Assembly (NCBI RefSeq): GCF_039962255.1
Contig: NZ_JAMPKY010000009.1
Span: 186,001 to 250,000, forward strand
DNA: 64,000 nucleotides
Direction: 5' to 3'
From: Leptolyngbya subtilissima AS-A7
GTDB lineage: Bacteria > Cyanobacteriota > Cyanobacteriia > Phormidesmidales > Phormidesmidaceae
The notes beneath the pieces are model-generated. The model was not told where the DNA came from, ran no database searches, and worked only from the letters and a program-made list of their open reading frames with translations. Each line of letters starts with the position of its first letter. Position 1 is the first letter of the stretch. Both the position numbers and the translations under genes were made by a program. Shown piece after piece: positions 9,095 to 17,378 of this stretch.

Positions 9095-11299
9095 CTATAG
9101 AATGCAGCGAATGGATGCCATGACTTGCTGGCGCAAATGAATTGACTGAAGTTGATTGGCCACCTGCTGGGCTTGATCACCCTGTCCCAGCTGGGCGTAT
9201 TGCAGGGCGATCGCTTCTAGCAAACTGCCTCGATCGTCCTCTCTATCGATGACTGTGTAGCCCCCAACCCCTAGGCGATCGACCTGAGATTCTTCGCCAG
9301 GAATGGTCTGGGCTACCTGGAAGGCTTGGGCCAAAACGGGCAGCGCGGCCTCGCCCTGCTGCAAATCGCCATAGCGTTGGGCGATCGCCAGCAGGAGCTG
9401 AGCCTGACGGCTGGGTTCAGAGAGTTCGTTGACTACAGGCAGGGCCAGGTCAAAGCGGTTTTGTTGCAGCAGAGCCGTTGCACTTCTCTGCAAGCGCTCA
9501 ATGCGCACCTCTGCGGGAGAGGTAGCGCGGGCGATCTGTAGCGCCCCGACATACTGCCTCGCCGCCATAAATACCTCAAAGGGTTGTTCGATGATGCCGA
9601 CCCGCTGCAGCAGGTCGCGGGTGAGGTCGGCTTGCCCCATTTGGGCATATACAACGGCAATGGCGGCGAGGGCACCGGGCTCGATCGCCGCGCTTTGCGT
9701 CACCTCTTCGGGGAACTGGCGCTGATAAGTGGCGACCAGATCCTCTATGCTCTGCAACGTTTCCTGGAGCAAATTGTTGGCCCAGGTGGTTTGACCGGCC
9801 TGATGGGCGCTCAGCGCGATCGCCGCTAGCAGCCGAACCCGCAAGACGGGCCGATTGGCCAGGGGCAGCTGTTTGGCCCACGCCGCCGCCTGGTCGTATT
9901 GCCCTGTGGCCGCGTAGGCGGTGACGACATTGACTATTTGCTCATCTTGAGGGCCGTAGCCGATGGCCGCAAGCTGGCTCCAGGATTGGCGAATCCAGTC
10001 AAACTGTTGGATGTCGATCGCCAGTTCCAGCAGGCTTCCCAAGGAAAAGCTTTGTTCCCAGGGGTCAGCGATCGCCTGCAGGTCACTCAACTGGTCTGAC
10101 AGCCACGCCTCAACTACCTCCTGCTGCCCGGCCTGGCTGTAGGCCACCATCACCGACTTAATCGCCTCCTGTTGAGTGACCTTGAGCTGAGTTTGGGCCA
10201 GCTCCAGGGCTTCGTCCCGTTGCCCTAGCTGAAGGTAGGTGTCAACTAAGGTTCTAAAGACGAACTCTGGATCCGTTAAGCCCGTAGCCGACTCGGCCTG
10301 CTCCCTGGCCTGGGCCATCACCCGAGCGGCTTGGGCGGGTTGGTTGGCGTTGTGGTAGCCGATCGCCACCTTGCCCAGGGCCAAAATGCGTTGGGTTGCA
10401 GCGGGGATGGCTTGCGCTGTCGACTCTGCCCCCAGCCAACTTTGAACGGTAATTGCTCCTTCCACTATCCCCCGCAGGGCGATCGACTTCAGCTCATACT
10501 CATCGGGCAAATCGGCGGCAATGGCTTCGGCGGGTGCAAAGTGGCCAATGTGGGCATAGGTGGTTGCCATGCGCTGCAAAATAGTCAACTTCAGCCACTC
10601 AGAGGTGCCGGGCGGAATTTGCTCAACCGCTCCACCCACCTGGATCAGCACTACCAGCGCCGAGGTTGTATCGCCCATGAATGCGTAGGTTTCGGCAATG
10701 TCGATTAGCGCGCTGGCGGTGAAATCGCTGCCCCGAATCAAGGTTACTGCCTGCCGTGCCTGTTCCAGGGCCTGCCTGGCCGTTGGGGTTTCACGCTGCT
10801 CGAGAACGGTATAGTAGTGGGCGATCGCCGCGAGCGATCGCGCTTTGACATAGCTGTAGCCCGAGGGCAGCTGATTGGCCAACGCCAAAAACTGATCCAA
10901 GGTGGCCCGAAGCTGGGGCGATTCCCGTTCCGGGAGGCTACGCCAACGCGCCGCCTGATCGCCCTGGGTCAATCGCTGCCACCGCGTCGTTGGGTAGCCC
11001 TCGTTGGTATCTAGCAACCACTGCTGTAGTAGATCTGCCTGCCGTCGCCCGTCTTGCAGCTGCCCAGCGATCGTCAAAGTCTCTTGTAACGATGACAGGG
11101 CCGTATCGAGTTGAGCGCTTTCCAGGGCAGACCGCGACTGATCCTCCGCCATAGCCAGCCGGTTTTGCAGGGGAGCATTGGGTTCGCAAACGGCAGTAGC
11201 CGCCTGAGCCTGAGCTACATAAATGGGGTTGATGGCGTTTTCCAAAGGCGCGATCGCCAGCACACCCAACAACAAAACCGACTGAATAGAGCGAATCAT
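9095..11299 (-). CDS. exported helical-repeat (TPR-like) protein
   Basis: A 734-residue protein beginning with a Sec-type signal sequence (MIRSIQSVLLLGVLAIAPLE, with likely cleavage after an Ala-rich stretch near residue 34). The rest is almost wholly amphipathic helix pairs with TPR-like spacing, such as YAHIGHFAPAEAIAADLP, YAATGQYDQAAAWAKQLP and YAQLGQGDQAQQVANQLQ. Such alpha-solenoids are usually protein-protein scaffolds. No catalytic domain is visible. Export suggests a periplasmic assembly or envelope role, but the partner is unknown. It is upstream of the adenylate cyclase on the same strand with a 336-base gap. Confidence 0.75.
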   Translation of the reverse strand: MIRSIQSVLLLGVLAIAPLENAINPIYVAQAQAATAVCEPNAPLQNRLAMAEDQSRSALESAQLDTALSSLQETLTIAGQLQDGRRQADLLQQWLLDTNEGYPTTRWQRLTQGDQAARWRSLPERESPQLRATLDQFLALANQLPSGYSYVKARSLAAIAHYYTVLEQRETPTARQALEQARQAVTLIRGSDFTASALIDIAETYAFMGDTTSALVVLIQVGGAVEQIPPGTSEWLKLTILQRMATTYAHIGHFAPAEAIAADLPDEYELKSIALRGIVEGAITVQSWLGAESTAQAIPAATQRILALGKVAIGYHNANQPAQAARVMAQAREQAESATGLTDPEFVFRTLVDTYLQLGQRDEALELAQTQLKVTQQEAIKSVMVAYSQAGQQEVVEAWLSDQLSDLQAIADPWEQSFSLGSLLELAIDIQQFDWIRQSWSQLAAIGYGPQDEQIVNVVTAYAATGQYDQAAAWAKQLPLANRPVLRVRLLAAIALSAHQAGQTTWANNLLQETLQSIEDLVATYQRQFPEEVTQSAAIEPGALAAIAVVYAQMGQADLTRDLLQRVGIIEQPFEVFMAARQYVGALQIARATSPAEVRIERLQRSATALLQQNRFDLALPVVNELSEPSRQAQLLLAIAQRYGDLQQGEAALPVLAQAFQVAQTIPGEESQVDRLGVGGYTVIDREDDRGSLLEAIALQYAQLGQGDQAQQVANQLQSIHLRQQVMASIRCIL

Positions 11300-11350
11300 G
11301 GTTAGCCAGAGAATGGTTGGGTCAGAGGGAAGAGTGAGCGATCGCGAGGT

Positions 11351-11575
11351 CTATTCAACCGCTCGCCAAAAGACATAGGGGCGATCCACAGAGACCCCAG
11401 AGGCCAGCACCTCTCGCGTGCCATCGCCGAGCAGATTGAGGGTAAAGCGCACCTGACCCCCGGCAAACTCGGCTTGATACATGGCCATTTGCTCAGAGCT
11501 GGCGCTGCCCGCGCACTGACTAAACTCTGCGAGCAGCGGAGCGGTAAATACCACCTGGTCAGCCGTGGCCGCCAC
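11351..11575 (-). CDS. small hypothetical protein, possibly 5'-truncated
   Basis: A 74-codon frame starting at a GTG, with a sensible composition (ADQVVFTAPLLAEFSQCAG, MYQAEFAGGQVRFTLNLLG) that could be a small beta-rich periplasmic domain. The open frame continues upstream for 14 codons (DKIDSIATAPAQPV) to an in-frame TAG that is preceded two codons earlier by an ATG. The real gene may therefore have carried an N-terminal leader that is now interrupted. No family is recognised. It lies 51 bases upstream of the helical-repeat gene on the same strand, so it may be its operon partner. Confidence 0.45.
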   Translation of the reverse strand: MAATADQVVFTAPLLAEFSQCAGSASSEQMAMYQAEFAGGQVRFTLNLLGDGTREVLASGVSVDRPYVFWRAVE

Positions 11576-11660
11576 CGGTTGGGCCGGAGCGGTGGCTATA
11601 CTGTCAATCTTGTCCTAGGCCATACGGAGCAGTGGGTTGAAATAGACGCTCGTTCAAAGT

Positions 11661-11702
11661 GGCACTGCTAAAGCGGTACTGCTAAAGCGGCACTGTCGCC
11701 GC
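11661..11702. repeat. tandem 14-base repeat
   Basis: Three adjacent 14-base units: GGCACTGCTAAAGC, GGTACTGCTAAAGC and a degenerate GGCACTGTCGCCGC. They lie in the gap between the giant NB-ARC/WD40 gene and the small hypothetical gene. Origin and role are unknown. Confidence 0.7.
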
Positions 11703-11766
11703 TAACAGAGGATCGGGCTGATTTCACCGTTGCCTACCCCTAGGCTGGTTAGCCCCGCAACTCAGG

Positions 11767-14700
11767 TTACAGGTCCACCGCCCCCAGGCTTTTGAGAATG
11801 TCGATTTCGCTAGGAGAGAGACCCGTGATGCCCGTGATATTCATCGCTTCGTAGAGGCGATCGGGGCGCATGATGGCGAGGCATTCCCCAGTTTCTACAT
11901 TCCACAGGCGAATGGTTTCATCAAGGCTGCAACTGGCCAGCATGGGGTAGCGGCTACCGGGGGCGGGGGTGGGCAGAAAAATGACGGCGGTGACGATTGA
12001 AGTATGGCCCTCGATCACCCGCAGGCAATTCCAGGTGGCGACATCCCAGACGCGGATAGTGCGATCGCTGCGACCGCTCACTAGCAGCGACCCGTCGGGG
12101 CTAAACACTAGCCCGCCGTGAATACCGGTGTGCCCTTCCAGTTTGCGGAGGAATTCCCCGGTTTCCACATTCCAAAGCTTGATGTCGGATAGGTTGCCCA
12201 CAGTGGCCATCAGCGGCTCGTGAGGGTGAATGGTAACCCCCCAGGTGTGGCCCTCTTGGCCGCCGCCCACCCGCAGACTTGCGCCGGTTTCTACATCCCA
12301 CCAGCGCAGAGCACCGTCGTTGCCAACGGTGACAAAATATTGCCCCTGGGGCTCTACAGCCAAGCCCAACAGATAGGCGTCGGGGTCGAGCACGATGCTG
12401 CGCAGGCATTCGCCGCTGTCGCTGTCCCAATAACGAATGGTGGCGTCGGAGCTGGTGGCGCTGAGCAGGTAGCCTTGGGGTGTGTAGCCAAAGGCCTGAA
12501 TCCACGAGTTGTTCTCGCGGCGCAGGGTGTAGCGGCAGCGGCCCGTGGCCAACTCCCAAATATGTACTTCGCCGTTGAGGCTGGCGCTAGCCAGCAGATC
12601 GCCTCGGGGATGAAAGGCGACCTTCCAAATACTGCCCTCGTAGCCGGTGAAGGTTTGCACGCATTCACCGGCCTCGTTCCACAGGCGAATGGTGCCGCCT
12701 AGGCCGCCGCTGGCGAGCAGGTGCCGGTGGGGGTGACAGGCGATGGAGCGCAGTCCGGCGTTGCCGCCTTGGATGGTTTTGAGGCAGTGGCCGGAGATTG
12801 GGGAGTGGGAGGGTGGGAGGGTGGGAGGGTGGGAGGGTGAAGGAGATGAGGAGGGTGAAGGGGTGGGGGAGACCGTAGGGGCAGACTTGCGTGTCTGTTC
12901 AGGCGGCTGGGGAGAAGACGGAGTTACTGGGCGACTAACGTCCCAGAAGCGGATGGTTTGGTCGATGCCGATGCTGACTAGAGCTTGGCCGGGGAGCCAC
13001 TGGCCGTCGGGGGTGTTGCCGTTGATGAAGGCTGTGCCCCAGACGCTGTCGGTGTGGCCGGTGAGTACGGTGAGGCACTGGCCGGTGGCGACATCCCAGA
13101 GGCGGAGGGTGCGATCGCTGCTGGCGCTGGCGACCAGCTGGCCGTCGGGGCTGAAGTGAACGCCGCAGACTTCGGCGGTGTGGCCGCGCAGGGTATGCAG
13201 GCAGGTGCCGGTAGCGATGTCCCAAATCTTGACGGTGTGGTCAAAGCTGGAGGTGGCAAAGCGATCGCCCCCTGGATGCATGGCCAGCGTCCAACACATG
13301 CCGATGTGCTCAGTCATGGTGTGCAGGCATTCACCGCTGTCGATATCCCACACTTTCACCAGGCCATCCTGGCCGCAGCTGACGAGGATGTGGCGGGGCG
13401 GTTCGCCAGGGGCCATGGCGAGCGGGTGGGGGGCAAAGGCAATGCCGTTGGCGGGGCCGCTGTGCCCGGTGAGCGATTGCAGCACCTCACCCGTGCGCCA
13501 GTTCCACAGCAGAATGGAGCGGCTGGTGTCGCCCAGGCTGCCGGCCAGCACGGTGCCGTCAGGGCTAAAGGTCAGCCCCCAAGGGTGGTCGTAGTGCCAG
13601 GTTTGCAGGCAGTGGCCGGTAGTCATATCCCAAAATTTGACGCCTGTATCCATGCTGCCGGTGACCAGCACTTGCCCGTCTGGGCTAAAGGCTAGGGCAA
13701 AAATGTAGGTGCTGTGGGCCTGCATGATGAAGACCGGCAGCCCGGTAGAGGCCTGCCACACCTGCACCATGCCGTCTTCACCACCCATGGCAATGAAGTC
13801 ACCGTCGGCACTGGCAATCAGCGCGTTGGGGTGGGGCACTGGCTCGGCAAAGCGGCAGGCGATTAGGTTGGCGTGGGCCAGATTGACCTGTTGCAGAGGC
13901 GTCTTTTGCAGGCCGGCCTGACGAATGGTCAGCCCCGAGAGGTCGTAGCCGGTGAGGTCGAGCTTGAGGTACTGCATCAGGTTGAGCAGGTTGCCGACCC
14001 CGTAGCTATAGCTCTGGGTAAAGGTCTGCCGCAGCAGGGTCAGCAGTTGCCGCATCTGGCGATCGAGGGCAGCGGTCGAATTAAAGCGAGCGCAGAGGTT
14101 CTGAGCAATGGGCTGCAAAATCAGCCGGGTCTGGCTGTCGCGGATATATTCTTTGGCGGTGGCTTTGAGCAGGGCGTAGCGGTCAATCAGCAGCCCCTCG
14201 GGTGGGGCCACCTGGGGCATAGCGATAATCTCGTCGCTGATCTGCTCAATCAGGCGCTCGGTCACATACTCCATCACCACGGGCTGCTGAGTAAAGCGGG
14301 CATGCTTTTGCTCGATCAGGCTGCGCCGCGCCAGCGACTCTAGGGTTTCGAGCAGGCGCTGCTTGGGGATGGCGGGCACGATGTCGGTCTGCAAATCGGC
14401 AATGGTTACCCAGTCGCGGTTGATCGCCAACCAGCCCATGATCTGCTGCTCTAGGGGCGCGAGGCGCTGGTATTGCTGGTCGAGCAGGCGGCGAATGCCG
14501 TTGAAAACGGTAGTTTCTTCCTGCACAAACGCATCGACATCGCCGCCAAACAGCTCGCGAATGGAGGTGGCGACGATCTTGAGCGCTAGGGGGTTGCCGC
14601 TATAGCTGTTGAGCAGCTGGTAGCGTCCGGTGGGCGATCGCGACAGCCCAATCGCATCAAAAATTTGGTCAGTATCCGCCGGCGGTAGGCCGGGCAGAGT

Positions 14701-15771
14701 CAGCGATCGCACCGGCAGCGTCGCCCCCTCCATATCGGCTAGTACCGAGGGCTTTTCGCGGCTGGTCAGCACCACACAGCTCTGGTGAGGCAGCTCGCCC
14801 ACCTGGCGCAGCAACTCGCCGTAGGCTTCGTAGCCTTCGCGGTAGGCCCCGGTCAGTTTGCCCTCTTGCAGCAGCGTTTCGCCGTTGTCGAGCACCAGCA
14901 GACAGCGCTGCTGCCGCAGGTAGTGCATCAATCGTGAGAGCAGCGGCGCAACCGCCAGCGTCGAAGGGCTTTCCTGCTGACCCGAAAGTGACTGGATCAG
15001 ATCGGTCAAGAGCAGCTCTAGGGGCGGGGCGTTGCGGAGGGTGCGCCAGATGATGGCGGAGAAGGGTGGATGGGTGGATGGGTAGGCGGGTGGATGGGTA
15101 GGCGGGTGGGAGGGTAGGGGGGTAGGGAGGGAATTTGTCGCTTGGTTTTCCAAGGCATCGGCTTTTAGCGGACTTATCCACCCATCCACCCGCCTACCCT
15201 CCCACTCCATCACTCCCCCACTCTCCCACTCACTCAGCCGCTGGGCCAGCTTCACCGACAGCGCTGTCTTGCCGATGCCGCCCATGCCGAGGATGGCGAC
15301 TAGGCGGCAGCGATCGCGTTGAATCCACTGGGCTAGGGTGTCAAGCTCGGTGGCGCGGCCGTAGAAGAGGGAAGCGTCGATGGCTTCGCCCCAGTCAAGG
15401 GTAAGGGGGGTAGGGGGTGAAGGGGTGGAGGGGTAGGGGGTGGATAGGTGGGCGGTAGGGGGGTGGGATGTTGCTGGGGTTTCGGGTGGGGGGAGTTCGC
15501 CAGGGTTGGGGTGTTGGTAATCGGTGCGCTCTAGGAGTAGGTCGAAGGCGGCGAAGAATTGGTCGAGGGTTTGTTTGTCAACGCCGTTTTGACCGTCGAG
15601 CACGCGGGTGACGGTGCTGAGGGCGAGGCGGGTGCGATCGCTAATTTCTTCGAGGGTGAAGCGATCGCCGTTGTTAAGAGTTGCCTCTAGCTGTCGGCGT
15701 GCTGCATCCAGTTTGCGCTGGCCCGCTAGCGATAAAACTACTCCCCGACGGCGACTCTTTTTAGCGGGCAT
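11767..15771 (-). CDS. STAND NTPase with HTH, NB-ARC and WD40 repeats
   Basis: A 1334-residue signalling ATPase. Residues about 35-85 form an HTH-like domain (FTLEEISDRTRLALSTVTRV). The NB-ARC module follows, with Walker A GMGGIGKT near 161-168 and Walker B LLVLDNGE near 294. A helical part and a short pentapeptide-like stretch lead to about fourteen WD40 repeats from about 640 to 1310 (blades ending in VWDI, LWDV, FWDM). Three Pro/Ser/Thr-rich linkers interrupt it (about 90-125, 207-240, 948-994). STAND proteins of this design act as sensors that oligomerise on ligand binding and are often involved in defence or developmental signalling. The input and output here are unknown. It is monocistronic. 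Confidence 0.88.
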   Translation of the reverse strand: MPAKKSRRRGVVLSLAGQRKLDAARRQLEATLNNGDRFTLEEISDRTRLALSTVTRVLDGQNGVDKQTLDQFFAAFDLLLERTDYQHPNPGELPPPETPATSHPPTAHLSTPYPSTPSPPTPLTLDWGEAIDASLFYGRATELDTLAQWIQRDRCRLVAILGMGGIGKTALSVKLAQRLSEWESGGVMEWEGRRVDGWISPLKADALENQATNSLPTPLPSHPPTHPPAYPSTHPPFSAIIWRTLRNAPPLELLLTDLIQSLSGQQESPSTLAVAPLLSRLMHYLRQQRCLLVLDNGETLLQEGKLTGAYREGYEAYGELLRQVGELPHQSCVVLTSREKPSVLADMEGATLPVRSLTLPGLPPADTDQIFDAIGLSRSPTGRYQLLNSYSGNPLALKIVATSIRELFGGDVDAFVQEETTVFNGIRRLLDQQYQRLAPLEQQIMGWLAINRDWVTIADLQTDIVPAIPKQRLLETLESLARRSLIEQKHARFTQQPVVMEYVTERLIEQISDEIIAMPQVAPPEGLLIDRYALLKATAKEYIRDSQTRLILQPIAQNLCARFNSTAALDRQMRQLLTLLRQTFTQSYSYGVGNLLNLMQYLKLDLTGYDLSGLTIRQAGLQKTPLQQVNLAHANLIACRFAEPVPHPNALIASADGDFIAMGGEDGMVQVWQASTGLPVFIMQAHSTYIFALAFSPDGQVLVTGSMDTGVKFWDMTTGHCLQTWHYDHPWGLTFSPDGTVLAGSLGDTSRSILLWNWRTGEVLQSLTGHSGPANGIAFAPHPLAMAPGEPPRHILVSCGQDGLVKVWDIDSGECLHTMTEHIGMCWTLAMHPGGDRFATSSFDHTVKIWDIATGTCLHTLRGHTAEVCGVHFSPDGQLVASASSDRTLRLWDVATGQCLTVLTGHTDSVWGTAFINGNTPDGQWLPGQALVSIGIDQTIRFWDVSRPVTPSSPQPPEQTRKSAPTVSPTPSPSSSPSPSHPPTLPPSHSPISGHCLKTIQGGNAGLRSIACHPHRHLLASGGLGGTIRLWNEAGECVQTFTGYEGSIWKVAFHPRGDLLASASLNGEVHIWELATGRCRYTLRRENNSWIQAFGYTPQGYLLSATSSDATIRYWDSDSGECLRSIVLDPDAYLLGLAVEPQGQYFVTVGNDGALRWWDVETGASLRVGGGQEGHTWGVTIHPHEPLMATVGNLSDIKLWNVETGEFLRKLEGHTGIHGGLVFSPDGSLLVSGRSDRTIRVWDVATWNCLRVIEGHTSIVTAVIFLPTPAPGSRYPMLASCSLDETIRLWNVETGECLAIMRPDRLYEAMNITGITGLSPSEIDILKSLGAVDL
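12807..12838 (+). repeat. (GGGAGGGT)x4 repeat, G-quadruplex-prone
   Basis: Four perfect tandem copies of the octamer GGGAGGGT give eight G3 runs with one-base loops on the plus strand, which is the template strand of the STAND gene. It encodes the Pro/Ser-rich linker near residue 980. One-base loops make this a strong candidate for G-quadruplex formation and for slippage-driven length change (inference). Confidence 0.85.
15063..15135 (+). repeat. G-rich minisatellite inside the STAND gene
   Basis: Imperfect units of GGGTGGAT and GGGTAGGC (GGGTGGATGGGTGGATGGGT and onward) encode the linker of His/Pro/Tyr/Ser residues near 210-237. A shorter reverse-complement block continues at 15178-15235. 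The same vocabulary (CCACCC, CATCCACC, TACCC) recurs in intergenic DNA at 17220-17370 and 58350-58392. Confidence 0.75.
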
Positions 15772-16168
15772 AGCGGGTCAAGGTGGATCAAATGACAATC
15801 AGGCATACGGTCAGCCGCAAACCCAAGAATGTTACTTATTTTACGTCAGTTAACCGAGATAAGTTCGAGTTAAGCATGGGCTAGGGCGATGATCTCGGGC
15901 TGGCCTTGACCATTGCACAACCCTGAATGCGCCGCTCCTTGAGCAGGCCCGACTAACTCAAAACTGATGCCTAACTAAGGGGTCTAAGTGATCGCCTAAC
16001 TATCCGTATCTTCTCTGGTGACAGCGGGGCTTTCTGACGATATTGGGGACATGGTTAAACACCAGGTCGGCTGAGTGAAGCAGCGCCAACCAAGACTGGC
16101 CGTGTAGGTTGCGTCCCTGCTTCACCAAGCCTCCCAACCCCCTTTCCTATGCTGTAAGGAGAACCCCC
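15772..16168. promoter_or_regulatory. intergenic region with repeated CTAACT boxes
   Basis: No gene is seen in these 397 bases between the divergent STAND and cupin genes. CTAACT occurs at 15953, 15971 and 15996, with CTAAGT at 15984. The nine-mer GCCTAACTA is exactly repeated at 15969 and 15994, 25 bases apart. A cluster like this could be a regulator binding array upstream of the cupin gene (inference). An AAGGAG ribosome site (16156-16161) precedes the cupin ATG. Confidence 0.4.
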
Positions 16169-16621
16169 ATGACGATTACTCTGCAACGCCAACGTCCTAT
16201 CTTTTTGGAGTCTGACGAGGGTCGAGCCTACCAAATGCTCACCCACACCATCACTCGCAAACTAACCGCCGTAGACACCAACGGCTACTACGCTCTAGCT
16301 GAACTTACCGATACCGCCGGTAGCGGTGCTCCCCTGCACAGCCACCCTTGGGAAGAAACGTTCTACGTCCTTGAAGGGGAGTTCGAAATGCTGATCGGCA
16401 ACCAGCAGCAGATTTGCCCCGCAGGCAGCACTGCCCATGTGCCCGCCGGTGCGGTGCACGGTTTTAAGATTCTCTCCCCGGTGGGTCGTGCCCTGCTCTT
16501 GATTGCCCCGGCCTCTGCCGAAGCGTTTTATCTCGAAGTGAGCGATCGCGTCTCCGATCTCACTACCGATATGGAAACCATGCAGGAAATTTGCACCAAG
16601 TACGGTCTAGAACTGCGCTAA
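16169..16621 (+). CDS. single-domain cupin protein
   Basis: A 150-residue cupin. The first cupin motif, GAPLHSHPWEETFYVLEGEFEM, contributes two histidines and a glutamate for a metal. The second motif includes VPAGAVHGF with the remaining histidine. The protein is thus likely a small metal-binding beta-barrel, but the reaction cannot be told from sequence. AAGGAG lies seven bases before this ATG, which decides the start against the longer frame beginning at 16109. It heads a plus-strand series of genes, and the VOC-like gene follows after 38 bases with its own ribosome site. Confidence 0.85.
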   Translation: MTITLQRQRPIFLESDEGRAYQMLTHTITRKLTAVDTNGYYALAELTDTAGSGAPLHSHPWEETFYVLEGEFEMLIGNQQQICPAGSTAHVPAGAVHGFKILSPVGRALLLIAPASAEAFYLEVSDRVSDLTTDMETMQEICTKYGLELR

Positions 16622-16659
16622 CTCGCCTACTGCCATCCCTAGCAACCAAGGAGATTTCA

Positions 16660-17142
16660 ATGATTCACCACATTTCTATCAGCGCTAACGATCCGCTCCA
16701 CGTAGCCACCGTCATGGCCGAAGTTTTTCAGGGCTATGTGATTCCCTTTCCGCCAAACCCTGGCAGCTACATGACCCTAGCCGCCGATGTCTATGGCACA
16801 GCGATCGAGGTCTACCCCACTGGGTCAGAGATCTTTCCAGATAGCCACGAGGGTCAGGCAGGCTTTCAGCTAACTTCACAGCGAACTCAGTACTCCGCAT
16901 TTCACGCCGCTATTTCAGTGCCCATGAGCCTCGAAGAAATTGAGCGAATCGGCGATCGCGAAGGCTGGCGCGTACTCTTTGCCAACCGCGACGGCCTGTT
17001 TGACGTAGTCGAATTTTGGGTCGAAAACCGGCTCATGCTAGAGCTGCTCACTCCAGTCATGGCCGTTAAATACCAGGCCGTCTTTAGCCCCGAGCATCTG
17101 CCCGCCCTAGTCGATCAGTTCGCCCTCGCCCCAGCCCGCTAG
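16660..17142 (+). CDS. VOC (glyoxalase-like) fold protein
   Basis: A 160-residue protein with the opening of VOC-superfamily proteins (MIHHISISANDPLHVATVMA) and a second half that repeats the beta-alpha-beta pattern (FHAAISVPMSLEEIERIGDR...FDVVEFWVENRLMLELL). Metal ligands are not clear. VOC members include glyoxalases, dioxygenases and sequestering proteins, so no reaction is assigned. The ATG is placed by AAGGAG at 16648-16653. The 38-base gap suggests co-transcription with the cupin gene, and both may act on the same small molecule. Confidence 0.65.
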   Translation: MIHHISISANDPLHVATVMAEVFQGYVIPFPPNPGSYMTLAADVYGTAIEVYPTGSEIFPDSHEGQAGFQLTSQRTQYSAFHAAISVPMSLEEIERIGDREGWRVLFANRDGLFDVVEFWVENRLMLELLTPVMAVKYQAVFSPEHLPALVDQFALAPAR

Positions 17143-17219
17143 TCCAGGCCATCCGGATTCCCCCTCCGCTTTTACCGCCCCTGGCGATCGCCTTGAGCAA
17201 GTCATTCCCTCGGCTAAGT

Positions 17220-17370
17220 TGAGTCCCCTCTCTCCTCAATAACCCCACTCCCCTCGATTAACCCATCACCACCCCCCACGAACTAACCCCCCGCCCCCTA
17301 CCCCATCACTCCCCATCCATCCACCCTCCTACCCTCCCACCCATCCACCCCCTACCCCCTTACCCCCACG
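17220..17370 (+). repeat. C-rich minisatellite-like intergenic DNA
   Basis: A strongly strand-asymmetric stretch composed of CCCACC, CATCCACC, CTACCC and CCCCTA words, the reverse complement of the minisatellite in the STAND gene. It immediately precedes the ribosome site of the DUF5602-like gene. It may affect transcript folding little, since the RNA strand is C-rich, while the opposite DNA strand is G-rich. Confidence 0.6.
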
Positions 17371-17378
17371 GAGCCCCC

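Noticed and set aside
8834-9100. 88-codon plus-strand frame in the gap before the helical-repeat gene
   Set aside because: TTG start without ribosome site, contains a perfect inverted repeat, and no family resemblance.
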